From contig DASPOB010000014.1 of assembly GCA_035626235.1 (NCBI GenBank), positions 1-61,144 of the forward strand: a stretch of 61,144 nt of DNA, read 5' to 3'. Made by a program: the position numbers and the translations under genes. Shown piece after piece: positions 23,332-31,742 of the stretch. Numbering within the stretch: position 1 is the first letter of the stretch; each line of letters starts with the position of its first letter. Under the pieces are notes generated by a model. That model made no database searches, was not told the origin of the DNA, and worked only from the letters and a program-made list of their open reading frames with translations. The DNA is from DATFYP01 sp035626235 (GTDB taxonomy: Archaea; Thermoproteota; Nitrososphaeria; Nitrososphaerales; Gagatemarchaeaceae).

Positions 23332-25737
23332 TTGGAAATAAGCTACTACGACCTGGACTTGGACGTGGACTTCCGCGGCGCGACCGTCAAAGGAGTGGTG
23401 ACGGTTCAACTCTCAAAGGGAGAAGCTCCCCTCGTACTGGACGCGGTGGACCTCGAAGTCCACGATGTCCAGGTGGACGGCTCGAAGGCATCATTCGAGC
23501 AGGACAGAAAGGCCGGGACGCTGAGGGTGGAAGGCGTCCCACGTGGAAAGTCATCCGTAAGAATAGCCTACTTGAAGAAGGTCTCCGACGAAGTCATCTT
23601 CGGGCTGTACAAGTCGAGGTATGGGAAGGAATACGTCTTGGCGACCGACCTCGAACCCGCCGAAGCGAGGACTGTCTTTCCCTGCAAGGACCACCCTGCG
23701 TTCAAGGCGGTGTTCAGAGTCGCGGTGTCGACTCAGGAGGGGTTGGCGGTCATCTCGAACGCGCCCTTGGCTTCGAAGGAGGCCTTAGGGGCAAAGGTCA
23801 GGTTCGTCTTCGAGCCCACGCCGCGGATGTCAACCTACCTGTTCTTCCTAGGCGTGGGAAAGTTCGAGGAAATAAGGCAGAAGAAGGCCGGGATTGAGGT
23901 CATCGTCGCGGCCAGACCTGGCGAGTCCGAGAACGGGAGGTTCGTGCTCGGCCTCGGCGCTTCGGTGCTGGGATACTACCAGGACTATTTCCGGGTCCCG
24001 TACCCGCTGAAGAAGTTGCATTTGATCGCGCTCCCGGAGTATCACACCGGCGCCATGGAAAATTGGGGTGCGATCACCTCGCGGGAGGCGTACGCGCTGG
24101 TGAGCGACCGCTCGAGCGTCTCCGACAGGCAGGGGGCGGGGCTCGTGATGGCGCACGAGATCGCCCATCAATGGTTCGGCGACCTCGTCACCATGAAATG
24201 GTGGGACGACCTCTGGCTGAACGAGAGCTTCGCGACGTTCATGGAGTGCAAGGCCATCGACAGGCTTCACCCTGACTGGGACCCCTGGACGTTCTTCCTA
24301 AGGGGGTCGACCTTTCGTTCCCAGGCAACGGACGCTCTCTCGACGACACACCCGATTCAGGTCGAAGTGAAGTCCCCGGCGGAGGCAGGGCAAGTCTTCG
24401 ATGCCATCAGCTACGGTAAGGGCGCGTCGGTCCTCCGAATGATTGAGGCGTATGTGGGCGAAGACGCCTTCAGGGCAGGGGTGTCATCCTACCTAGGAAA
24501 GTTCAGCTTCGCCAACGCGGCGGGAAAGGACCTCTGGAAGTCACTCCAGGAGTCGTCGGGCCTGCCGGTCTCCCGAATCATGGGAGAGTGGATCACCAAG
24601 CCAGGCTTCCCCCTAGTGAAGGTCAAGTACTCCGACGAAAAGCTGACCTTCTCCCAGTGTCGCTTCCTCCTTAATGGGCGGGAGACGGACGAAACCTGGC
24701 CGATTCCCCTGACCTACGAACTGAACGGAAAGCGCAAGGCCACCCTCTTCGCCGGGTCTGATTTGCGGGTCAGCGCGTCCGATCTGAAGAGCCTGGACGT
24801 CAACCTTGGCCACGCCGGCTACTTCAGCGTCCTCTACTCCCCCGAGATGTACGAGACCATAGGGGAGAACTTCGGCCAGGGCAGCCCTTACGAGAAAGGG
24901 GGCCTCATGAACGACCTTTACCTGTTCGTCCAGGCGGGGAAGGTTGACCCGCAACTGTACTACCGATTCGTCACACTCTGCTCGCAGGAGAGTCATCCCC
25001 TCGTGGTCGAGACGGTCGCTGACCAGCTGTCTCTTCTGCACACGATTGCCGACGGTTCTGAATCGCTGCGCCGGGTCGTCAACAACTTCGCAGTCGCTCA
25101 GGTCAGGAGGCTCGGCTTCTCCTCGAAGAGGAGAGAATCGCCACACGACAGGATAGCCAGGGAAGCCGTTGCCTCGCTGGTCGCCAGGCTGGACACAGAG
25201 TACACTGCGAAGCTGGCTTCGATGTTCGACTCCTACGAAGATGTCCAGCCGGACATAAAGGACGCAGTGACGACGGCCTACGGCAGGACCCACGGCGAGG
25301 AAGCCTTCGCGCCTCTCGTGAGGCTCGTGAAGTCCATGAAAAGCGAGGCCGACCGAAGCAGGGTCTATTCCGCCCTCACATCGTTCAAGGACTCTGCCCT
25401 CGTGGAAAAGGCCCTCGAGCTCGGCATCAGTGGCGAAGTGCCCAGGTCAGACTCCGCCTACACCCTGACACGGGCGTCCTCCAATCCCTTGGCGAGGGAA
25501 GTCCTATGGAAGTGGATACGCAAGAGACACGAGAAGATGTGGACCCTGTACGCTGGATCTCAGCAACTGATGCTGTATTATGAAGTGGTCATCCCGAGAT
25601 GTGCGGTGGGGAGGGTCGGCGAAGTCAGGAAGTTCTTGTCAGGGAGGAAAATGCTGAAGGGTGGAATGTTCTCCAGGCGCATCATCGAGTCGGCCGAGGT
25701 ACGCACCAGGCTCCGAGACAGGCTCATGACATCCTAG
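23332..25737 (+). CDS. M1-family zinc aminopeptidase (paralog 1)
   Basis: An 801-residue aminopeptidase N-like enzyme of the size of archaeal tricorn-interacting factors F2/F3, which trim peptides from the proteasome. Substrate motif GAMENWGAI is near residues 240-248. The zinc motif HEIAHQWFGD starts at His275, with the distal Glu in LWLNESFATF. The C-terminal ERAP-like helical domain covers about 440-801. It starts with TTG and lacks a signal peptide, so it is cytoplasmic. A second, clearly related gene lies at 49580-52027. It follows EF-2 by 59 bp. Confidence 0.93.
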   Translation: MEISYYDLDLDVDFRGATVKGVVTVQLSKGEAPLVLDAVDLEVHDVQVDGSKASFEQDRKAGTLRVEGVPRGKSSVRIAYLKKVSDEVIFGLYKSRYGKEYVLATDLEPAEARTVFPCKDHPAFKAVFRVAVSTQEGLAVISNAPLASKEALGAKVRFVFEPTPRMSTYLFFLGVGKFEEIRQKKAGIEVIVAARPGESENGRFVLGLGASVLGYYQDYFRVPYPLKKLHLIALPEYHTGAMENWGAITSREAYALVSDRSSVSDRQGAGLVMAHEIAHQWFGDLVTMKWWDDLWLNESFATFMECKAIDRLHPDWDPWTFFLRGSTFRSQATDALSTTHPIQVEVKSPAEAGQVFDAISYGKGASVLRMIEAYVGEDAFRAGVSSYLGKFSFANAAGKDLWKSLQESSGLPVSRIMGEWITKPGFPLVKVKYSDEKLTFSQCRFLLNGRETDETWPIPLTYELNGKRKATLFAGSDLRVSASDLKSLDVNLGHAGYFSVLYSPEMYETIGENFGQGSPYEKGGLMNDLYLFVQAGKVDPQLYYRFVTLCSQESHPLVVETVADQLSLLHTIADGSESLRRVVNNFAVAQVRRLGFSSKRRESPHDRIAREAVASLVARLDTEYTAKLASMFDSYEDVQPDIKDAVTTAYGRTHGEEAFAPLVRLVKSMKSEADRSRVYSALTSFKDSALVEKALELGISGEVPRSDSAYTLTRASSNPLAREVLWKWIRKRHEKMWTLYAGSQQLMLYYEVVIPRCAVGRVGEVRKFLSGRKMLKGGMFSRRIIESAEVRTRLRDRLMTS

Positions 25738-25895
25738 GGAAGGGTCAGCGGCTCTCCGCCGGTACTCGCGCCGCGGGTGAAGGCCGCCGCGAAACCGCCT
25801 TCGTGGTCTCGAAACGAGCAGGGCTGCGCCCGAGGGGATCCGCCACACAGGGCGTGGCCATCGCCTTATCTAATCGGCCTGGACGGATTCCTGCA

Positions 25896-26423
25896 TTGAA
25901 CGTCGAATTCTCCAAGCTGCACCGGCTCTTCTATCCTCAGGTTCCCCTCCTTCTCTCAGCATCATATCTTGGAAGGGTCTCCTCCATGCCTGTCGTGGCC
26001 TACGCCTCGATCTCCGACTCTCCTCCGTTGGTAGCTGTCGCGTGCAACCCCCACGCTTTCACGTGCAAGCTGTGCGTGAAGGGTCGGGCGTTCTCCCTAA
26101 GCCTTCTCGACGCCCGAAGCCTCGATGTCTTTGAGGAACTCGCCGCCGTCAGCGGAGCCAAGGTCGAAGACAAGCTTGCGGAGGTCGGACTGGTACATGC
26201 TCCAGGGGCCAGGGTGGACGCTCCAGTGATATCGGGTTCGGCAGCGACCATAGAATGCTCTCTTCATTCGAAGCGTAGGTTCGGCGACCACGTCCTCCTT
26301 GTCGGAAAGGTCGAAGCATGCTACGCGTCGGGCGACTTCTCCGACTTCTGGGCATACAAGGAGTACAGGCCCATCCTGTACACCGGCTGGAGAGGGGGGA
26401 TGACTACCTACCGCAGACGCTGA
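25896..26423 (+). CDS. Flavin reductase-like (FMN-binding split barrel) protein
   Basis: A 175-residue protein. The TTG at 25896 is chosen because TTATCTAAT lies about 28 nt upstream; the longer open frame overlaps the M1 gene and encodes low-quality sequence. Motifs: FYPQVPLLLSASYLGRVSSM, VVAYASISDSPPLVAVACNP, and AFSLSLLDARSLDVFEELAA, characteristic of the flavin reductase/DIM6 family that binds FMN. GARVDAPVISGSAATIECSL matches the second half. Possible partner of the nearby F420:NADPH oxidoreductase or LLM enzymes. Confidence 0.85.
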   Translation: MNVEFSKLHRLFYPQVPLLLSASYLGRVSSMPVVAYASISDSPPLVAVACNPHAFTCKLCVKGRAFSLSLLDARSLDVFEELAAVSGAKVEDKLAEVGLVHAPGARVDAPVISGSAATIECSLHSKRRFGDHVLLVGKVEACYASGDFSDFWAYKEYRPILYTGWRGGMTTYRRR

Positions 26424-26474
26424 CGGGCAGCGCCTACAACTCTGCCGCCTCTCAACTATGCGATAAGAGCGAAC

Positions 26475-27095
26475 TCACTTTGAAACGAACCGCGGGGCGA
26501 ACCTGAGGTTTCCCTCGAACGAGGCGGCGTTCAGCACCATGACTGTGAGCCTTTCGACTGACTCCGCCTGCGAAAGCGGTCCGACGTAAAGCGGCTCCAT
26601 CCGCGGCACGGCTCGGACGAGCATCGCTGTCTCTTCGTAGGCGTCTCTGGTGTCCGTCGCCACAAGGACGTGTACTCCGACCTTTGGAGGCCGGCGGACA
26701 AACGCAGCCGGGACGTTGTTGAAGGCCGTGGACACGGAGCTCTGGGGGAGCGACCGCGCGACTAGCTCCGCGGCCGAGGGCCCATCCGAGGCGTACTGCA
26801 GCACGGTGCCCTCCGACCTGAGAGGGTTGATGGTCGAGACCACCAGCTTCCCTGACAGTGCACGAGAAAACTCCTTGAGAGACCCGACAGCAGAGAAAGG
26901 AACCGCGACGACCGCAGTCTCGCACCAGAGCGCGGCGGCTCTGTTTGTGTCTCCCCTTACCCCGGCAATCTTGGCTGCCGCTTCCCGCGCCTTCCTTAGG
27001 TCCCTAGATCCTATCTGCACTTCGTGCTTCTTCGACAGCTGCGAGGCTAACCCGGAGCCCATGGCCCCGGTCCCCCCCAGGATTGCGACCTTCAT
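26475..27095 (-). CDS. NADPH:F420 oxidoreductase-like dehydrogenase
   Basis: A 206-residue protein from ATG 27095. N-terminal dinucleotide motif VAILGGTGAMGSGLASQLSK (residues 3-22) and SRDLRKAREAAAKIAG fit F420-dependent NADP reductase (Fno/NpdG), which exchanges hydride between F420H2 and NADP+. Further family features are ALWCETAVVAVPFSAVGSLK and LVVSTINPLRSEGT, with PQSSVSTAFNNVPA. The start ATGA overlaps the stop of the XPF-like nuclease gene, so it is the last gene of the ecf-xpf operon. Chromosomal link between riboflavin uptake and F420 redox may reflect shared deazaflavin/flavin economy (inference). Confidence 0.85.
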   Translation of the reverse strand: MKVAILGGTGAMGSGLASQLSKKHEVQIGSRDLRKAREAAAKIAGVRGDTNRAAALWCETAVVAVPFSAVGSLKEFSRALSGKLVVSTINPLRSEGTVLQYASDGPSAAELVARSLPQSSVSTAFNNVPAAFVRRPPKVGVHVLVATDTRDAYEETAMLVRAVPRMEPLYVGPLSQAESVERLTVMVLNAASFEGNLRFAPRFVSK

Positions 27096-27778
27096 TCTTC
27101 CAACCTCGTCTGCTGGTGGCCCTCCTCCCTCCTCGAGTACCTTGTGTCGAGCATCTCCTTGATCTTCTCCGCCCTCTTCCACCCTATTCCTCCAGTCATC
27201 GCCAGCTCGCCGGCGGTCAGGTTGAGCACGCGCCTCGGGGAGCCGTACTTCAGCAGGAGCTTCTCGCCGAGTCTCCTCCCTACTCCAGGCATGGATGAAA
27301 CGAGGTACAGCTGCTGCTGGGACAGGTTCTTTGCCTTGGGGGCCGTCTCGGACGGCATCCTCGAAAGGGGCTTTGCCCTAGCGTGGTTGAGCAACTCCGC
27401 TATGGCTATCGCAGTCTCTTTCTGGTTCGCTGTGAAGAGAACCCTCAATCCGTAGGCCATGGTGACGTTGGCAATTGCCCCATAGTACGACTTGAGGTTT
27501 CTCGCCAGCTTCTCGACCTCCTTGGAGTCACCCTCCACCAGCAGGTACGGCTTCGCGAATGAGGCGGCCATTCGCGCTGACTGATAGAAGATTCTGGAGT
27601 CGTACACCGACGACACGAGGTCTCTGATTGCCTTGCGCTCGACCGCTATGTCCGGGTTGAGCACGTAGTCCCCCACAGGCAGCTTGCCGAAGTAGACGCG
27701 CACGTTGAGCTTCGACAGCTCTTCCGGAACTCCACTGGCCCTCTCCCTCTCGTCGGCCACTACACGGGTAGGAATCAC
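27092..27778 (-). CDS. XPF/ERCC4-type structure-specific nuclease
   Basis: A 228-residue archaeal short-form XPF, which cuts branched DNA. The nuclease active site is VVADERERASGVP (about residues 6-18) and VERKAIRDLVSSVYDSR (about 46-62), matching the GDxnERKx3D motif. The C-terminal tandem helix-hairpin-helix (about 160-222) contains SSMPGVGRRLGEKLLLKYGS and GGIGWKRAEKIKEMLD. No helicase domain is present, as in Crenarchaeota and Thaumarchaeota, where it works with PCNA. It overlaps ecfT at its start (ATGA, 4 bp) and fno at its end, so it sits inside the operon. Confidence 0.93.
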   Translation of the reverse strand: MIPTRVVADERERASGVPEELSKLNVRVYFGKLPVGDYVLNPDIAVERKAIRDLVSSVYDSRIFYQSARMAASFAKPYLLVEGDSKEVEKLARNLKSYYGAIANVTMAYGLRVLFTANQKETAIAIAELLNHARAKPLSRMPSETAPKAKNLSQQQLYLVSSMPGVGRRLGEKLLLKYGSPRRVLNLTAGELAMTGGIGWKRAEKIKEMLDTRYSRREEGHQQTRLEE

Positions 27779-28521
27779 GGCAGGTAGGTCGGCAGGACAA
27801 AATAAAAGGAATAGACCCCAGCGGCGAAAAGCAGGACCGCCGCAAGCGCGGTGACCCTGTCGGCGAACCGGGCCTTGTATTGAACGAGCGACGTGGGCTT
27901 CGCGACCGCACCGTAGGCCCTTGACTCCATTGCCTCAGCAAGCTCCCCACTCCTGATAACCGAGTTGACAACGAGTGGGATTAGCACGGGAATCATATTC
28001 CGGACCCTTTGAAACAGGTTTCCCTTCTCAAGCTCCAGCCCCCGAGACTTCTGGGCGTCCATGATCTGGAGCGTGTCAAGCATCATCACCGGGATGAACC
28101 TCACGGCCGTGACGAAGGCGAAGACAACGTCACGGGGGAGCCTGAAGGTCTTCATCACCTGCTCAAGCTCGTCGGGAGAGGCCGTTATGAAGAAAAGGCT
28201 CGTCGAGACGACGATGGCGATGAACCTTATGGCATAGATGGCGGAGGTCTCAAGGTTCCTCGTGAAGAAGATGTTCACGGCGAATATGAAGGCGGAGAAG
28301 GTGGCGGTAAGCATCATGGTCCGTCCCACCCTCTTCAGGACGCGAGCAACGGCGGAGATTGCAATCGCGAACGCTATCACCAACCCAAGTTGGAAGATTG
28401 ACCTCACCAGCAATGTCGTCGTAAAGAGCAACGCCGAGATCAGCAGCTTCACTCTTGGGTCCAGTCTGTGGTAGACCGAGTTCCCCTTCCTGAAGACGAA
28501 CCCACCGCTGAGCCACATCAT
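27775..28521 (-). CDS. ecfT: ECF transporter transmembrane component EcfT
   Basis: A 248-residue membrane protein with about five to six helices. The EcfT start RKGNSVYHRLDPRVKLLISA (about residues 11-30) is diagnostic. Two Ala-Arg-Gly-type coupling motifs for the ATPases appear as MDAQKSRGLELEKG and AMESRAYGAV. It lies directly after the second ecfA (1-bp gap) and before the xpf gene. With the ATPases and EcfS it forms an energy-coupling factor vitamin importer. Confidence 0.92.
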   Translation of the reverse strand: MMWLSGGFVFRKGNSVYHRLDPRVKLLISALLFTTTLLVRSIFQLGLVIAFAIAISAVARVLKRVGRTMMLTATFSAFIFAVNIFFTRNLETSAIYAIRFIAIVVSTSLFFITASPDELEQVMKTFRLPRDVVFAFVTAVRFIPVMMLDTLQIMDAQKSRGLELEKGNLFQRVRNMIPVLIPLVVNSVIRSGELAEAMESRAYGAVAKPTSLVQYKARFADRVTALAAVLLFAAGVYSFYFVLPTYLP

Positions 28522-28522
28522 C

Positions 28523-29317
28523 CTACTTCAACCACCTTTCGGCTTCCGACGGGTCTACGAACGGTGCCTCGGGCCTCCGAGAGAGCTCCTGGTAGAAGGT
28601 GACCAGTTCGGGCTGTGACACCCGAGCCCCTTCCAAGACGTCCTTCTGGAGCATCAGGGTCGAGGAAGGCCCGTCTGCAACGATTCGGCCTGACTTCATC
28701 ACTACGACCCTTGGCTGTATGGGCCACAGGAATTCTATGTCGTGGGAAACCACTACCACCGTCTTTCCCGCAGCGCCAAGGAGTTTGATCGTCCCAGCCA
28801 ACCTCTCCTTCTGGATTGCGTCTTGCCCGACGGTTGGCTCATCGAGTATCACGACATCGGGGTCCCACGCGAGTATGCAGGCAAGGGTAAGCCTCTTCTT
28901 CTCTCCCCCGCTCAGCACCAACGGCGACGACTCCCTGTACTCTTCCAGCCCGAACAGCTCTAGTCCCCAGGTCACCCTCTTCTCCACGAGCTCGGGGGAG
29001 AATCCGAAGTTGCGCAGAGCAAACGCGATTTCTTCGTAAACGCTCTCTGAGAAGAGCTGATGGTCTGGGTTCTGGAAGGCGACCCCCACACTCCGGGAGA
29101 GCTGCGCGGTGCTGGCCTTCGTCGTTTCGACGCCCTTTACCCTGACCACCCCAGACGTGGGCTTCAATAGGCCGGTGACGTGCTTGACCAGGGTGGTCTT
29201 CCCTGCCCCGTTTTCGCCGACGATGGCCACTGTTTCGCCCTGCTCGACCTTGAGGTTCACCTGGTCGAGGGCCTTGACTCCGTTCTGGTGAACGAAGGTG
29301 ACGTCAAGGAACTCTAT
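28523..29317 (-). CDS. ecfA: ECF transporter ATPase (second EcfA)
   Basis: An ABC ATPase with Walker A IVGENGAGKTTL, Q-loop FQNPDHQLF, signature LSGGEKKRLTLA, Walker B VVILDEPTVGQD and H-loop VVVSHD. The first usual start is GTG 29260, but homology clearly extends 19 residues further (EFLDVTFVHQNGVKALDQ), ending at an ATA codon at 29317 that overlaps the upstream stop as ATAG. I give the extended gene; no ATG, GTG or TTG lies in frame between 29317 and the upstream gene. Either AUA initiates through coupling, or a base is wrong. Pairs with the neighbouring ATPase in the ECF module. Confidence 0.88.
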   Translation of the reverse strand: MEFLDVTFVHQNGVKALDQVNLKVEQGETVAIVGENGAGKTTLVKHVTGLLKPTSGVVRVKGVETTKASTAQLSRSVGVAFQNPDHQLFSESVYEEIAFALRNFGFSPELVEKRVTWGLELFGLEEYRESSPLVLSGGEKKRLTLACILAWDPDVVILDEPTVGQDAIQKERLAGTIKLLGAAGKTVVVVSHDIEFLWPIQPRVVVMKSGRIVADGPSSTLMLQKDVLEGARVSQPELVTFYQELSRRPEAPFVDPSEAERWLK

Positions 29318-30162
29318 CGCGGCCCAGCCCCTCCGAGCAACCCCGCCATCTCCCTGGCGGAGAGCAGCCTGTCGGCGGAAATCTTGCCGTCCCTTGCCAG
29401 TAGCTTTTGCACGCGCGTGATCGCCGGCACGGAGATGCCGTAGCCCCCGGCCAAGTCGCCGAAGAGGACGTCCCTCGGAGCGCCGTCGAGAGCCTTCGTC
29501 CCTTCGTTCATAACGACTATCCTGTCCGCGACCGTCACGAGCAGGTCGAGCCTGTGCTCGACGACCACAAGGGTGGTCCCGTTCTCCCTCCTGAGCCTCT
29601 CTAGCTGATTCACCAGCTCCAACGCGGTCTTGGGGTCGAGAAGGGAAGTAGGCTCGTCTAGGATGATCAATTTCGGGTTCATCGCGACGACTCCAGCGAG
29701 GGCCACCCTCTGCTTCTGCCCGTCTGAGAGTTCGTGCGGGGCTCGACCGGCGAGCTCGGTGACCCCCATGAGCCGCATCGCCCTGTCGACCCTTTCTCTC
29801 ATCTCCCCTCTCGGGACTCCAAGGTTCTCCAGCCCGAAAGCTACGTCCCTCTCTACGCTGAACATGAAGATCTGATTCTCTGGATTCTGGAAGAGAAGGC
29901 CTACTTCTTGCGCTAGGACGCTCATGGGGGTGTCGGCCACGACATGTCCGTCCACGGACATGCTCCCCTCAGTCTGGCCCGCGTACATGTGCGGGATTAG
30001 ACCGTTCACTGACCTGAGCAAAGTGGACTTGCCGCAACCGCTCGGCCCTGCCAGGACGATGATCTCGCCACTTCTGACTGACAGGTCGAAGTTCTTGACC
30101 GCCCACTTCTTCGATTCGCTGTACCGAAAGCTGTAGTTCTCTGCCCTTACTATCTCAGCCAA
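29314..30162 (-). CDS. ecfA: ECF transporter ATPase (first EcfA)
   Basis: A 282-residue ABC ATPase. Walker A is VLAGPSGCGKSTLL (about residues 35-48), Q-loop LLFQNPENQIFMFSV, signature ELSDGQKQRVALAG, Walker B LIILDEPTSLLDP, and H-loop LVVVEHRLDLL. The FQNPENQ-type Q-loop is typical of EcfA. The C-terminal part (about 235-282) reads DGAPRDVLFGDLAG and onward. It is 72 bp after ecfS and overlaps the next ATPase gene by a few bases. Confidence 0.95.
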   Translation of the reverse strand: MAEIVRAENYSFRYSESKKWAVKNFDLSVRSGEIIVLAGPSGCGKSTLLRSVNGLIPHMYAGQTEGSMSVDGHVVADTPMSVLAQEVGLLFQNPENQIFMFSVERDVAFGLENLGVPRGEMRERVDRAMRLMGVTELAGRAPHELSDGQKQRVALAGVVAMNPKLIILDEPTSLLDPKTALELVNQLERLRRENGTTLVVVEHRLDLLVTVADRIVVMNEGTKALDGAPRDVLFGDLAGGYGISVPAITRVQKLLARDGKISADRLLSAREMAGLLGGAGPR

Positions 30163-30234
30163 AATGCCCCTCCCCGAAGCTCTGCGCCTATCCCAGCCTG
30201 GCGCAGGAGCTTCTAATGGCGGCGCTGCCCGGAG

Positions 30235-30921
30235 TCATTGCTTCCCGCCCTCCGCCTTTGCCCTACCGCTCGTCACGGAGACGAACCAGGGGGGTCTTCC
30301 CCCCACCTTCATGTTGGAAACTGGCGGGACCCTGAGAACCAGGTAGGAAAGCCCGATTACGATCGCAAGTTGCGCGACGTTGAAGAGTGCAGTGAATCCG
30401 AGGATCAATGCCAGCGCGTTGGCGTCTGTCAGGCTGACCCCCGCCGATGCAAATGCACTCTTCACCAGTCCCTCGACACCCTGCAGGGAGTAAAGAAAGA
30501 CGATGATGTAGTAGTTCGGGATGGTCATGACCACGGCCCTGATGATGGACCCGAACACGGCGCTCACGACCACGACCTTGAGCAAGGTGGGCGTCCTGAG
30601 CCTAAACGAGATTCTCGACCCGACCCACATCCCGCCGATCGTGGACAGTAGGGCGAAGAGCTTCAAGACCGGCCCGACCGGCACGTTCTGGCCGAAGACG
30701 AGGAGTGCCGCGAACTCAACGACCGACGACGCCACCGCAGGGAGTGGCCCGAATATGAAGAACGCCATGATTATAGCGACCTCAGCAAGGTCGAACTGGA
30801 GATAGGGCACGAGGGGGAAATTCAGGCCCAGCGACTGTGAAACGGCTGCCAGGAGGGTCGCCAGGGCGCCGAAGACCGCAATACCGGCCACCGATACGCT
30901 GTCAAAGCGTGCCTTCTCCAT
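30235..30921 (-). CDS. ECF substrate-binding component, probably riboflavin-specific
   Basis: A 228-residue membrane protein with six hydrophobic helices. The segment YLQFDLAEVAIIMAFFIFGP (about residues 40-59) resembles RibU-type S components (FDxxxxPxxxxAFxxGP). Its divergent neighbour, 65 bp away, is the CTP-dependent riboflavin kinase, which strongly suggests riboflavin as substrate. It is the first gene of a leftward operon with both ATPases, EcfT, XPF and F420:NADPH oxidoreductase. A TATA-like CATTATAAGG lies about 30 nt upstream of the ATG. Confidence 0.8.
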   Translation of the reverse strand: MEKARFDSVSVAGIAVFGALATLLAAVSQSLGLNFPLVPYLQFDLAEVAIIMAFFIFGPLPAVASSVVEFAALLVFGQNVPVGPVLKLFALLSTIGGMWVGSRISFRLRTPTLLKVVVVSAVFGSIIRAVVMTIPNYYIIVFLYSLQGVEGLVKSAFASAGVSLTDANALALILGFTALFNVAQLAIVIGLSYLVLRVPPVSNMKVGGRPPWFVSVTSGRAKAEGGKQ

Positions 30922-30986
30922 CGGGACCGAGCACGGCGAGGCTCGCTATCCTTATAATGCTTTGGTAGCTAAAAGAAAATTTGTAG

Positions 30987-31682
30987 TTGCCTAAGCGTAC
31001 CCGCAGCGGGCTCTCCCCCCAAGACATCACCACGCTGCTCGAGCTATTCAAGACCAGGGCGGGGGACTCCTACGTCTCGATCTCGTCTGCGGCGTTGGGG
31101 AGCGCTCTCGCGCTGACCCAGCAGGCGGCCTCCAGGAGGCTTCTGGAGCTCGAGAAGAGAGGGATGATCGACAGGAAGCATTCGGGCAGGGGGTTTAGCG
31201 TGAAGCTTACCGAAACAGGGCTCGAGGCCGTGCACTCCTTCTACGGGTCGCTGAAGGGAGCCATGGAGGGTCGCCTGTCAGAGTTCGTCTTCAGCGGGAA
31301 GGTTTTCACCGGCCTCGGAGAGGGAGGATACTACGTTTCCCTTCACGGATACGCGAAGCAGTTCCTCGGGAAGCTTGGCTTCGAGCCGTTCCCCGGGACC
31401 CTCAACCTCCGCCTGTCTTCTCCCGTTCAGATGGAGCAAAGACGACAACTGCAGTTCCTGAAGGGGATAGAGATCCAGGGATTCGAAGACGGGAGCAGGA
31501 CCTACGGGCCAGTGACCTGTTTCAGGGCGCTCCTCGAGAACGGCCGCCCCGCAGCCGTCTTGGGAATCGAACGTACTCACTACGACGACTCGGTGATAGA
31601 AGTGGTCTCGCCGTCGAACCTGAGGAAGACCTTGGGCCTGGGTGACGGCGACGACTGTACCGTGACCGTCTACCTGGATTGA
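30987..31682 (+). CDS. ribK: CTP-dependent riboflavin kinase fused to winged helix (RbkR-like)
   Basis: A 231-residue protein with an N-terminal winged helix (about residues 10-80, LGSALALTQQAASRRLLELE) and a C-terminal DUF120 riboflavin kinase domain (about 97-231). Kinase motifs: KVFTGLGEGGYYVSLHGY, GFEPFPGTLNLRL and VLGIERTHYDDSVIEVVSP. Proteins with this fusion are known as RbkR, which both make FMN with CTP and regulate riboflavin genes. It starts at TTG, divergent from the ecfS gene, so it probably controls the transporter. In the gap, TTGGTAG and TTTGTAG stand as a direct repeat, a possible but weak operator. Confidence 0.93.
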   Translation: MPKRTRSGLSPQDITTLLELFKTRAGDSYVSISSAALGSALALTQQAASRRLLELEKRGMIDRKHSGRGFSVKLTETGLEAVHSFYGSLKGAMEGRLSEFVFSGKVFTGLGEGGYYVSLHGYAKQFLGKLGFEPFPGTLNLRLSSPVQMEQRRQLQFLKGIEIQGFEDGSRTYGPVTCFRALLENGRPAAVLGIERTHYDDSVIEVVSPSNLRKTLGLGDGDDCTVTVYLD

Positions 31683-31742
31683 CCCGGAGGCCAGGCGCCA
31701 TCGAACGACTTATCTACGAACCAACGGCCGAGGAGGCTCCGA

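Noticed and set aside
25599..25895. N-terminal extension of the flavin reductase-like protein
   Set aside because: It lies inside the M1 aminopeptidase gene; the TATA box and homology support TTG 25896.
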